Both the position numbers and the translations under genes were made by a program. Shown in pieces: positions 35,534 through 42,575 of a DNA stretch of 64,000 nt. The first letter of the stretch is position 1. Each line of letters starts with the position of its first letter. The DNA comes from MB1-2 sp046566065 (GTDB lineage: Bacteria; Actinomycetota; CADDZG01; WHSQ01): the NCBI GenBank assembly GCA_046566065.1, contig JBKHXK010000007.1, forward strand, positions 1 through 64,000, written 5' to 3'. The notes below the pieces were generated by a model. The model worked only from the letters and a program-made list of their open reading frames with translations. It ran no database searches and had not been told where the DNA came from.

Positions 35534-36712
35534 CTACGCGGTCAGAAGGCCGGTCGCGTACATCACGACGAGGCCTGCAATGAAGCCGGCTGCCCCCACG
35601 GGCGCACCGAGTCGGTGTTCGGCAGGCAGCGTCGAGGCCACGGCCCACACGACCTGAGCGATCGCACCGGCGGCGATGCCGAACGCAAGGGCGGCCCACG
35701 ACGGAGAGAACGCGTATCCACCCATCCAGGCCCCGAAGATGGTCGGTACCCCGGCCAGAGCGCCGAGACCTACGAAGTGAGCGAAGCGTGGGCGAGTGCG
35801 CTCGGCCCCCAGCGGGGAGACGATCGCGAGCCCCTCGGTGGTGTTGTGGAGCATGAATCCGAGGATTAGGAACGTTCCGAGCGCCACCTCACCAGCAGCC
35901 AGAGCGGCGCCGACGGCGAGGCCTTCCCCGAGGTTGTGCAGACCGATCCCCGCGGCGATCAGATAGGCGAGCCTCAACCCGGCAAGCCTCTTGGCCCCCT
36001 TCGCTCGCGACAACCCGTGTCCCAACGCGATGAGAGCCGCGAACGACCCGAGGGCCCCGATGCCGAAGAGGCCCAAGCCATCCAAGGCCGCGCCGGTCTC
36101 GGCAGCGAGCTCGAGGCCCTCGGCAACAGTGTCGATCAGGAGGAACGCCAGCAGCCCGACGGTGAAGGCAAGGAAGAAGGCGACCCACGCGGGGGAAGCA
36201 CGCCGCAGGGACGGGAACCACAGCAGCCCGACCGCCACCGGGATGACCCCGATGTAGAGGCCGAGGAGGGCGTAGGTCAGCAACGTGCGGGAGTCGACCT
36301 CGGGCGTGAGCGCGACGGCCTCGATCTCGTGCTCGATCGTGAGCCCCGTCGAGGTGAGCAGGGCGATGTTCAGCGGGAGCCCCGGCTCCCACGGGTAGGG
36401 GATATCGAGCGTCGCCGACTCCAAGCGTCCGAGCGTCGGGTCGGAGATCTCGAAGGGGCGATAGGCGTCGTCGACGAGCACCTGCGCGATCGTCACCGGG
36501 TCGGGACCGTCGTTGCGCAGATGCAGCTCGATCGATCCCTCGTGTACGACGGTTCGCTCGATCGCGATGGCCTCCGCCGGAGGGACCTCGCGCAGCTCGC
36601 CGATCGGGTCGAGAGCGAGGAACGCGGCCACGAGCGCCGCGATGAAGAACAGAGGCGCGACCGCCGCGACCCAACTCGGCAGACGCGGAGCTCGCTCGGT
36701 TGCCTGTGCCAT
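35534..36712 (-). CDS. ZIP-family metal transporter with extracellular domain
   Basis: 392 residues; ATG overlaps the oxidase stop by one base. An N-terminal TM segment (about 14-36) is followed by an about 110-residue beta-rich, extracellular-looking domain (VHEGSIELHLRNDGPDPVTI...). Eight hydrophobic segments follow, carrying the ZIP metal-site motifs HNLGEGLAVG and HNTTEGLAI. ZIP proteins bring Zn, Fe or Mn into the cytosol. The extra domain is not part of ordinary ZIP proteins (about 250-300 residues). Confidence 0.85.
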   Translation of the reverse strand: MAQATERAPRLPSWVAAVAPLFFIAALVAAFLALDPIGELREVPPAEAIAIERTVVHEGSIELHLRNDGPDPVTIAQVLVDDAYRPFEISDPTLGRLESATLDIPYPWEPGLPLNIALLTSTGLTIEHEIEAVALTPEVDSRTLLTYALLGLYIGVIPVAVGLLWFPSLRRASPAWVAFFLAFTVGLLAFLLIDTVAEGLELAAETGAALDGLGLFGIGALGSFAALIALGHGLSRAKGAKRLAGLRLAYLIAAGIGLHNLGEGLAVGAALAAGEVALGTFLILGFMLHNTTEGLAIVSPLGAERTRPRFAHFVGLGALAGVPTIFGAWMGGYAFSPSWAALAFGIAAGAIAQVVWAVASTLPAEHRLGAPVGAAGFIAGLVVMYATGLLTA

Positions 36713-37731
36713 CAACTCACCTCGAACGCGCTCATCCAACCGAGCTCTACGAACTCGGACTGATGCGCGTGGAACATGAAGTGACCGGGCTGGTCGTAGG
36801 TGAACTCGATCATGTGCCGCTCGGCCTGACCCATCGAGATGATGTCGGTGAACTCGTCAGGAACCAGCGACGTCCCCGTTCGATAGAGGTGGAAGAAGTT
36901 CGCGTGGAGATGTATCGAGTTCAACGGGTCGAACTCGGTCACGTTGATGACGTGAGCTCTCTGCAGACGTCCCTTCTCGATCTGGATCGGCCGGTTCGCG
37001 TAGGCGAACGCAACTGTATTGACAGCGTAGATCTCGTTCTCTTTGTCGAAGTTCGTGTCGAAGGCGTTCATCACCAACACCATCTCGTTCGCGTTCGGCC
37101 GGCCCTTCTTCGGGTCGACGATGAACGCGCCGTAGAGACCGCGGTGGATGTGCACCGGGAGCGGGATCGAATGGCAGTGATACAGGTGGGTCCCGAAGGG
37201 CTCGGCGACGAAGTCGTAGACGAACTCCTCGCCCCCGGCGATCTCGCCCGCTCCGGGAACGCCGTCCATCGCGGCAGAGTGGATCCCGTGAAAGTGGATC
37301 GTGTGCCGGTGCTCGGTCGTGTTGATGAAACGGATACGGATGCGGTCCCCCTCGGTGCACCTGATGGTGGGACCGGGGACCCGTCCGTTGTAGGTCCAGG
37401 CGGGGAAGAAGACGCCCGGCGCGACCTCGATCTCCTTGTTGACGGCCACGAACTCGTACTCGCGCACGGTGCGCCCCGAGGCGTCCTTGCTGGTCTCTCC
37501 GAAGTCGAAGTCGGTGAGGATCTCGTGCGGGTCGAACCCGTTGCGAGCGTGGTCGACCTCTCCGACCGGACCGTGACCGTGGATCCCCGAGCCGAAGATG
37601 CCGCCATCGTCGTGCGCGTTGTGATCCATCTGGGCGCGCAGGAGCTCGGGGCCCCCGAGGGTGGCGGCGCCGCCGAGTGCCCCGGCCAGCCCGGCCCTCT
37701 TCAAGAAGCCGCGGCGATCTACGCGACCCAT
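36712..37731 (-). CDS. TAT-exported small multicopper oxidase
   Basis: 339 residues. TAT signal RRGFLK at 6-11. Copper clusters: HFHGIH (146-151), HLYHCHS (182-188), HLHANFFH (274-281) and HFMFHAH (317-323). The only type 1 Cys is Cys186 in the first cupredoxin domain; the C-terminal motif has HAH where three-domain oxidases have HCH. This matches a two-domain oxidase with its type 1 site in domain 1. It could oxidise Fe(II), Mn(II) or Cu(I) outside the cell. The start overlaps the end of the DtxR gene by 13 bp. Confidence 0.87.
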   Translation of the reverse strand: MGRVDRRGFLKRAGLAGALGGAATLGGPELLRAQMDHNAHDDGGIFGSGIHGHGPVGEVDHARNGFDPHEILTDFDFGETSKDASGRTVREYEFVAVNKEIEVAPGVFFPAWTYNGRVPGPTIRCTEGDRIRIRFINTTEHRHTIHFHGIHSAAMDGVPGAGEIAGGEEFVYDFVAEPFGTHLYHCHSIPLPVHIHRGLYGAFIVDPKKGRPNANEMVLVMNAFDTNFDKENEIYAVNTVAFAYANRPIQIEKGRLQRAHVINVTEFDPLNSIHLHANFFHLYRTGTSLVPDEFTDIISMGQAERHMIEFTYDQPGHFMFHAHQSEFVELGWMSAFEVS

Positions 37732-38387
37732 ACGGCCTCCGCGAGCTCCTTGGACAAAGCGTGCACGTCGTCGCCTGCCTGGACCTTCACGTAGAGGGGG
37801 CCGGCGAGGGGGCCGCGTCCCACTATCTCGAGACCGGCACCCGGAAGGATCCCGATCGAGCCCAGGTACCGCAGAGCTTCCGCTTCCTGATCCGAGACGC
37901 GCTCGACCGCGACCTTGCTCCCCTCGCTCGTCTCCCATAAGAGCTGCTCGGAGCGCTCCGGCATCGCGCCGTCCTTGGTCGGGATCGGGTGACCGTGGGG
38001 GTCGAACTCGGGGTGGCCCAGCTGGGCGGCGATCCGCTCCTCGAGCTCCTCCGACAGGAAGTGCTCGAGCACCTCGGCTTCGGCGTGAACCTGATCCCAC
38101 GGCACCCCGAGAGCCTCGGCGAGATAGGTCTCGAGGAGACGGTGGTGACGGATCACCTCGAGGGCGATCTTGCGACCCGGCTCCGTCAGCGCGGCGCCCC
38201 GATAGTTGACGTGCTCGACCAGGCCCAGGGAGTCCAGCTTCTTCAGCATGTTGGTGGCCGACGCAGGGGTCACGCCGAGGCGGTCCGCCAGCGCGCTCGT
38301 GGGCACGGGATGGCTCGCGCCGAGCTCCTTGGAGAGCATGTAGATGCCCTTCAGGTAGTCCTGGACGGCGGGGCTGTGGTGTATCAC
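37719..38387 (-). CDS. DtxR/IdeR-family metal-dependent repressor
   Basis: 222 residues from GTG 38387. Winged helix at 8-70 (SALADRLGVTPASATNMLKKLD recognition region), metal-binding dimerisation domain with HHRLLETYL and HAEAEVLEHFLSEEL, then GHPEFDPHGHPIP, and a C-terminal FeoA/SH3-like domain. This three-domain layout is that of IdeR/DtxR iron repressors. It is the first gene of the metal operon and is preceded by an IdeR-like box overlapping its -10, so it probably represses itself and the five downstream genes. Confidence 0.93.
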   Translation of the reverse strand: MIHHSPAVQDYLKGIYMLSKELGASHPVPTSALADRLGVTPASATNMLKKLDSLGLVEHVNYRGAALTEPGRKIALEVIRHHRLLETYLAEALGVPWDQVHAEAEVLEHFLSEELEERIAAQLGHPEFDPHGHPIPTKDGAMPERSEQLLWETSEGSKVAVERVSDQEAEALRYLGSIGILPGAGLEIVGRGPLAGPLYVKVQAGDDVHALSKELAEAVWVA

Positions 38388-38391
38388 AACC

Positions 38392-38410
38392 CTAGTTTAG
38401 CCTAAACTAA
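38392..38410 (-). promoter_or_regulatory. IdeR/DtxR box overlapping the -10
   Basis: The minus strand reads TTAGTTTAGGCTAAACTAG, 16 of 19 positions identical to the IdeR/DtxR consensus (TTAGGTTAGGCTAACCTAA) and nearly palindromic. Its TAAACT half (38399-38394) sits 6 nt before the GTG start, so it is also the likely -10 of a leaderless transcript. Metal-bound repressor would block polymerase directly. Confidence 0.85.
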
Positions 38411-38791
38411 ATTCTGGTCCGACATCCCGCTGTTCCGGTGGGTCGTGAGGTCGAGAGCCACCCACACGGTCTTCGAATAGGGGAAGAAGACGAAGGGCAG
38501 GATCGCGTTGGTCGCCAGGGCGACCCCCAGCAGGTAGGGCCAGTTGATCTCGGGCCAGGAGGCGATCAGACCGCCTACGAACAAGACCGCGAAGATCCCC
38601 TCCACCAGGGCCGTGTTCACGATGATCGCCATCACCCAGTAGCCCTCTTCCCGTTCGAAGCGGTAGTCGCAGCGGGGGCAGGCCGGTTCGAGGTTGAACC
38701 AGGAGCGCCAGATCTCTTTCTCGCCGCAACGAGGGCAGCGCCGGCGCAGGGCGCGCCCGAACATCCGGCCCGGACTCGCCTGTTGTCCCAT
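38402..38791 (-). CDS. DUF983 family membrane protein
   Basis: 129 residues. N-terminal zinc-finger-like RRRCPRCGEKEIWRSWFNLEPACPRCDY segment (two CxxC), then two hydrophobic segments, as in DUF983 proteins. Function unknown. The end of the gene runs into the IdeR box. ATG at 38791 or GTG at 38794. Confidence 0.78.
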   Translation of the reverse strand: MGQQASPGRMFGRALRRRCPRCGEKEIWRSWFNLEPACPRCDYRFEREEGYWVMAIIVNTALVEGIFAVLFVGGLIASWPEINWPYLLGVALATNAILPFVFFPYSKTVWVALDLTTHRNSGMSDQNLV

Positions 38792-38799
38792 CACGCCGC

Positions 38800-38805
38800 T
38801 ACCCT
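38800..38805 (+). promoter_or_regulatory. Putative leaderless -10 (TACCCT)
   Basis: TACCCT ends 7 nt before the GTG at 38813, with no Shine-Dalgarno. Only 21 bp separate this gene from the divergent DUF983 gene. Confidence 0.4.
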
Positions 38806-38812
38806 TCCATCA

Positions 38813-40198
38813 GTGGAGCGGAACACGCCCAGAGGCGCCGAACGCGCCGCGCGCCTCGCGCTGGCGATCACAGCCGCGCTCGCCATCGCCAAGATAGTCG
38901 CCTGGATAGCCACGTCGAGCCTGGCCATCCTGTCGCAGGCCCTGGATTCGTTGCTCGACCTCGTCGCGCTCGCACTCGTCCTGGTGGCGGTGCGCGTGTC
39001 CGCGCGCCCGGCCGACACAAGTCATCACTACGGCCACGCGAAGGCCGAGAACGTGGCCGCCCTCGTACAGACGATCTTCCTCGGCGCGATCGTGGGTGGG
39101 GTTGCCTTCGAGGCGGTTCGACGTCTGTTCGCGGAGGGGCGCGACGTCGAAACGCCGGGGTACGCCTTCGCTCTCCTCGGAGGCTCGGCCCTCGTCGACG
39201 CGATCCGAGCCATCGTCCTTGCGCGCGCGGCGCGTCGCGATCGGTCGGATGCGCTGAGGGCGGGCGCCCTGAACATCGCCACCGATGTCGGCACCGCGCT
39301 GATCGCGCTCGGGAGTCTCTTGTTCACTCGGGCCGGCTTCGAGCGCGCTGATGCGATCGGAAGCTTGCTCGTTGCCGTAGCCGTTGCGATCGCTGCCTAT
39401 CGACTGGGGCGCAGATCGGTGGACGTGCTGATGGACCGCGCCCCCGATGCTCCCGTGGCCGAGATCGAAGCTGCCGCGAGTAGAGCGCGCGGGGTCGCCG
39501 AGACCCGACGCGTCCGGGTCCGTGGCGTAGGCGACCAGCTCTTCGCGGACGTGACGGTTGCGGCGGGGCGCACTGCATCTCTGGAACGCGCTCACGACAT
39601 CGCGGAGGCCGTGGAGGAGGAGATCGCGAAGGTCGTTCCGGGAACCGACGTCGTCGTTCATGTCGAGCCGATCTCTGAGACCACCGGCCTGGTCGAGCGC
39701 GCTCAGGCGGCCGCCAGCAGGGTCGAGGGAGTGCGGGAGGTCCACGACGTATCCGTGCACGCCTTCGAGGAATCGGGCGATCAGTGGCTGCACGTAACGC
39801 TTCACGCCAAGGTGGCGAAGGACACCTCGGTCTCGGATGCACACGCCCTCTCGGATTCGGTCGAGGATTCCGTAGCCGACGAGCTAGGGGGCCGCGTGCG
39901 TGTGGACAGTCACATCGAGCCCCTGAAGCGAACAGCTCTAGGACGAGACGTCACGCAAACCGAACAGGAGCTGGTCGCGGCGGTCCAGCGCGCCGCTCTC
40001 GAGGAGCCGGACGTACTGGATTGTCACGAGGTGCTGGTCACGTCCAGCGGAGGCGGGCTGAGCGTCGTCGCCCACGTTCGCGGACGCAAGGACCTGCCCT
40101 TATCCCGCTTGCACGACGCGTCCGAGAGGATCGAGAAGAGACTGAACGCCAGTCATCCAGACGTAGACGACGTCCTGATCCATTTCGAGCCGGGCTAG
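38813..40198 (+). CDS. CDF cation-efflux protein with three C-terminal cytoplasmic domains
   Basis: 461 residues against about 300 for usual CDF proteins. Residues 1-205 are the transmembrane part with metal-site motifs SQALDSLLDLVAL and HHYGHAKAENVAAL, and later NIATDVGTAL. After this come three successive ZT-dimer-like domains (about 215-285, 290-365, 375-460), each ending with a similar strand: VHVEP, SHIEP and IHFEP. CDF proteins export Zn, Fe, Mn or Co using the proton gradient. Location beside the IdeR-controlled operon fits a metal-homeostasis role, but it is divergently transcribed. Confidence 0.85.
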   Translation: MERNTPRGAERAARLALAITAALAIAKIVAWIATSSLAILSQALDSLLDLVALALVLVAVRVSARPADTSHHYGHAKAENVAALVQTIFLGAIVGGVAFEAVRRLFAEGRDVETPGYAFALLGGSALVDAIRAIVLARAARRDRSDALRAGALNIATDVGTALIALGSLLFTRAGFERADAIGSLLVAVAVAIAAYRLGRRSVDVLMDRAPDAPVAEIEAAASRARGVAETRRVRVRGVGDQLFADVTVAAGRTASLERAHDIAEAVEEEIAKVVPGTDVVVHVEPISETTGLVERAQAAASRVEGVREVHDVSVHAFEESGDQWLHVTLHAKVAKDTSVSDAHALSDSVEDSVADELGGRVRVDSHIEPLKRTALGRDVTQTEQELVAAVQRAALEEPDVLDCHEVLVTSSGGGLSVVAHVRGRKDLPLSRLHDASERIEKRLNASHPDVDDVLIHFEPG

Positions 40199-40581
40199 CT
40201 GGCTACCGCACCGTCCTGATCGATCGAGCAGTCGTTGGCCTCAAGCTGCTGCAACAGCGGAAGGATGTCATTGAACTGTTCTTTGGAAAGGTGCGCATCG
40301 GCCCACTCCGGCTTCTCGGAGACGATCGAAGAGAAGGCAACTATGCAGAGGTCCTGACGGATCTGACGGAGCACGCGAGCTGCCTCCTCGCCATTCATCC
40401 GTGGCATCGAGTAATCGAGGATCACGTAATCGGGGTGATGCATCATCGCGAGCGACAAAGCCTCGACGCCGTCCTCCGCTTCCGCGACGACCTCGAACTG
40501 CTTGTCATCGCTGAGGATCAACCTGAGGAGAGAGCGGACCCCTTCCTCGTCGTCAACGATCAGCACTTTCTTCGGTGTCAT
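40195..40581 (-). CDS. Stand-alone response-regulator receiver protein (CheY-like)
   Basis: 128 residues. Complete receiver: Asp10-Asp11-Glu12, phospho-acceptor Asp56 (VILDYSMPRMNG), Ser84 and Lys100. No output domain. Its ATG overlaps the stop of the coiled-coil-like protein upstream (ATGA), which may be its partner. No kinase nearby. The end overlaps the CDF gene by 4 bases, tail to tail. Confidence 0.88.
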   Translation of the reverse strand: MTPKKVLIVDDEEGVRSLLRLILSDDKQFEVVAEAEDGVEALSLAMMHHPDYVILDYSMPRMNGEEAARVLRQIRQDLCIVAFSSIVSEKPEWADAHLSKEQFNDILPLLQQLEANDCSIDQDGAVAS

Positions 40582-41051
40582 CGCGGATCCTGACCGTCGC
40601 CCGATGGTTGCGGCGCAACCTTCTTGCCCTCGGCTTTCAGCTTCCTGGTCATGAAATCGGGGAGAAGCTCGAGGGCGCCCTCGAAGGACTGATCGAGGCT
40701 GAGCGTGGCTCGCTCGATGTTGAAGATGGCGGTCTCGACCCGATCGAAGCGCTCGCCGAAGCCACCGAGATCCAATTCGCCGAGCTTGGCCAGGACGGCC
40801 GCCTTCAACTCGTCGAGGTCCCGATTCAGTCGCTCGTCCAGGGCCGCGAGCCGCTGCTGGGTGTCGGCCACGAGGCGGTCTGCGTCCTCGCTGACGGGAT
40901 CGAAGGCGGAGACCGACCTCTGCATGTTCTCGAGCGCGTCAAGCGCATTGAGGAGCCGCGTATCCAGAGTGGTCAGCAGTTCCACAACGTTGCCTATGCG
41001 TTGAGGCAGGCGTAGCAAAGGATCGGCCACCCCCGCGCGGTCGTCAGCCAT
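40578..41051 (-). CDS. Hypothetical helical/coiled-coil protein
   Basis: 157 residues. Almost entirely predicted helix with heptad-like leucines (VELLTTLDTRLLNALDALENMQ; ALDERLNRDLDELKAAVLAKL), then a charged tail with EGKKVAPQPSG. No recognised domain. TAACGT lies 6 nt before the ATG and there is no Shine-Dalgarno, so the mRNA may be leaderless. Co-transcribed with the receiver protein. Confidence 0.65.
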   Translation of the reverse strand: MADDRAGVADPLLRLPQRIGNVVELLTTLDTRLLNALDALENMQRSVSAFDPVSEDADRLVADTQQRLAALDERLNRDLDELKAAVLAKLGELDLGGFGERFDRVETAIFNIERATLSLDQSFEGALELLPDFMTRKLKAEGKKVAPQPSGDGQDPR

Positions 41052-41057
41052 GCGGGA

Positions 41058-41063
41058 ACGTTA
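41058..41063 (-). promoter_or_regulatory. Putative leaderless -10 (TAACGT)
   Basis: TAACGT on the minus strand ends 6 nt before the ATG at 41051; no Shine-Dalgarno between. Confidence 0.4.
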
Positions 41064-41086
41064 CCTTGCCCTGCTGGAGGCGGGCG

Positions 41087-41689
41087 CTACCAGCCCCTCT
41101 CCTTCCACTCCTGGAGGTGGGGTCGCTCGGTGCCGATCGTGGTGTCGTTGCCGTGGCCGGGGTAAACGGCGGTCTCGTCGGGCAGCACGAACAGCTTGGT
41201 CTCGATCTCCGAGATGATCTGGGCGAAGGCATCAGCGTCGCCCCAGGTGTTGCCCGGCCCCCCCGGGAACAACGTGTCCCCGCTGATCAGGTGCCCGTCC
41301 GTGAACAGGCAGATCCCTCCCGGGGTGTGGCCCGGCGTGTGGATCACCCGGACCGACCGCTTGCCGAAAGCGATCGTGTCGCCGTCGCTCAACTCCCGGT
41401 CGACCTCGACCGGGTAATCCTCGCCGGGATGCGCCATCACCGGCACCCCGAGTTTCTCCTTCAGCTCGGGCAGTGCCTGCACGTGGTCCATATGGCCGTG
41501 GGTCTGCACGATCGCGACCACCCTGGCCCCCTCGGCCGCCTGAAGGATCGAGTCGGACTCGAAACAGCCATCCACGAGCAAGGCTTCATGGGTCTCGGGA
41601 CACTCCAGCACGTAGACGTTGTTCTCCATGTTGCCGACCTGGATCTTCCTCACGATCAGATCGGTGCCTTCGTAGTGGTGAGCCAACAT
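41087..41689 (-). CDS. Metallo-beta-lactamase-fold hydrolase (glyoxalase II-like)
   Basis: 200 residues. Metal motif THGHMDHVQ, then HTPGHTPGGI, SGDTLF and YPGHG define the glyoxalase II-like group. No signal peptide. It begins 6 bp after the ygfZ stop, and the only Shine-Dalgarno (GGAGGG) lies in those 6 bases, implying coupled reinitiation; a GTG start 12 codons later (VRKIQVGNMENN) is an alternative. Confidence 0.85.
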   Translation of the reverse strand: MLAHHYEGTDLIVRKIQVGNMENNVYVLECPETHEALLVDGCFESDSILQAAEGARVVAIVQTHGHMDHVQALPELKEKLGVPVMAHPGEDYPVEVDRELSDGDTIAFGKRSVRVIHTPGHTPGGICLFTDGHLISGDTLFPGGPGNTWGDADAFAQIISEIETKLFVLPDETAVYPGHGNDTTIGTERPHLQEWKERGW

Positions 41690-41695
41690 CCCTCC

Positions 41696-42535
41696 TCAGG
41701 AAGCGATCGTGGCGGAGACGCCTGCAGCATCCACGACGGTGCCCTGCTCGACCGTGTGACGCACGAGGGCCAGGGCGACCCCTTCGGATGAGCTGGTGAC
41801 CGTGCCGACCTTCTGGTCCGCCAGGGTCAGATCGGTTCCGGGCGCGATCGGCTCCGGGGTCTCCAGCAGGGCGAGGCGACGGTTGACCTTGCCACGGAAG
41901 TGGATCTTCGCCATCGCCTCCTGGCCCAGGTAGCAGCCCTTGTCGTAATGAACGGCTCGCTCGTCGACGCCGGCTTCCTGGGGAAACGTCTTGGTATCCA
42001 TCTCACGGCCCCAGCGAGGGACGCCGTTCGCGACGCGGATCGCCTCGAGCTCCTCCTCCGTCGCGCTGCCGGCTCCCGATCCCGCGAGCGCATCCAGGGT
42101 GGCCGCCTTGCGCTCGGCAGGCACCCATAGGTAGCCGGCCGCCACGCCCAAGGCGTGTGTGGGATGAACGATCGCATCGTCGGCCGGGATCGCCTCTTGC
42201 CAGCCGTCCCCTCCGACCAGGATCAACCCGTGATCCCCCGTCACGTCGGTGATCTCGACCCTGGTCGCGAACACGTATCGGCGAAGCTCGTCGGGCAGGG
42301 TCGTCAGTAGCTCGGGCTCGAAATGCATCAACAGCGAGGTCTCGGTCGCGACCACCTCCACATGAGCCTGCATGCGGCCGTGGACGGTGATCAGAGCCGC
42401 CTCGCGGGCCTCACCGGGCGCGATGTCCTCGAAGGCCTGGGTCAGCATCTGATGGAGGAACCAGGCTCGTTGGTCGCCGGTGAACCGGAGCTTTCCACGG
42501 TCCGAACGGTCGGCGAAGAAGATGCGGTGCGTCAC
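41696..42535 (-). CDS. ygfZ: YgfZ/GcvT-domain folate-binding protein
   Basis: 279 residues from GTG 42535. The hallmark KGCYLGQEAMAKIHFRG is present near residue 195, and the N-terminus has LRFTGDQRAWFLHQMLTQ. YgfZ uses tetrahydrofolate to help assemble or repair Fe-S enzymes such as MiaB and LipA-like proteins. Upstream TACGCT 7 nt before the GTG suggests a leaderless transcript. Confidence 0.9.
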   Translation of the reverse strand: MTHRIFFADRSDRGKLRFTGDQRAWFLHQMLTQAFEDIAPGEAREAALITVHGRMQAHVEVVATETSLLMHFEPELLTTLPDELRRYVFATRVEITDVTGDHGLILVGGDGWQEAIPADDAIVHPTHALGVAAGYLWVPAERKAATLDALAGSGAGSATEEELEAIRVANGVPRWGREMDTKTFPQEAGVDERAVHYDKGCYLGQEAMAKIHFRGKVNRRLALLETPEPIAPGTDLTLADQKVGTVTSSSEGVALALVRHTVEQGTVVDAAGVSATIAS

Positions 42536-42542
42536 ACCCGCG

Positions 42543-42548
42543 AGCGTA
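42543..42548 (-). promoter_or_regulatory. Putative leaderless -10 of ygfZ (TACGCT)
   Basis: TACGCT on the minus strand ends 7 nt before the GTG at 42535. It faces the divergent -10 of the acyl-CoA dehydrogenase in a 40-bp gap. Confidence 0.45.
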
Positions 42549-42562
42549 CGGCAGCCGTGGAC

Positions 42563-42568
42563 TAGCCT
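42563..42568 (+). promoter_or_regulatory. Putative leaderless -10 (TAGCCT)
   Basis: TAGCCT ends exactly 7 nt before the ATG at 42576; no Shine-Dalgarno is present. Confidence 0.45.
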
Positions 42569-42575
42569 TTGGCCG

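Noticed and set aside
38810..39844. Minus-strand frame beginning MCIRDR, a string known from sequencing-adapter artefacts
   Set aside because: The bases here do not match the transposase adapter; the frame lies inside the well-supported CDF gene on the other strand and is a shadow.
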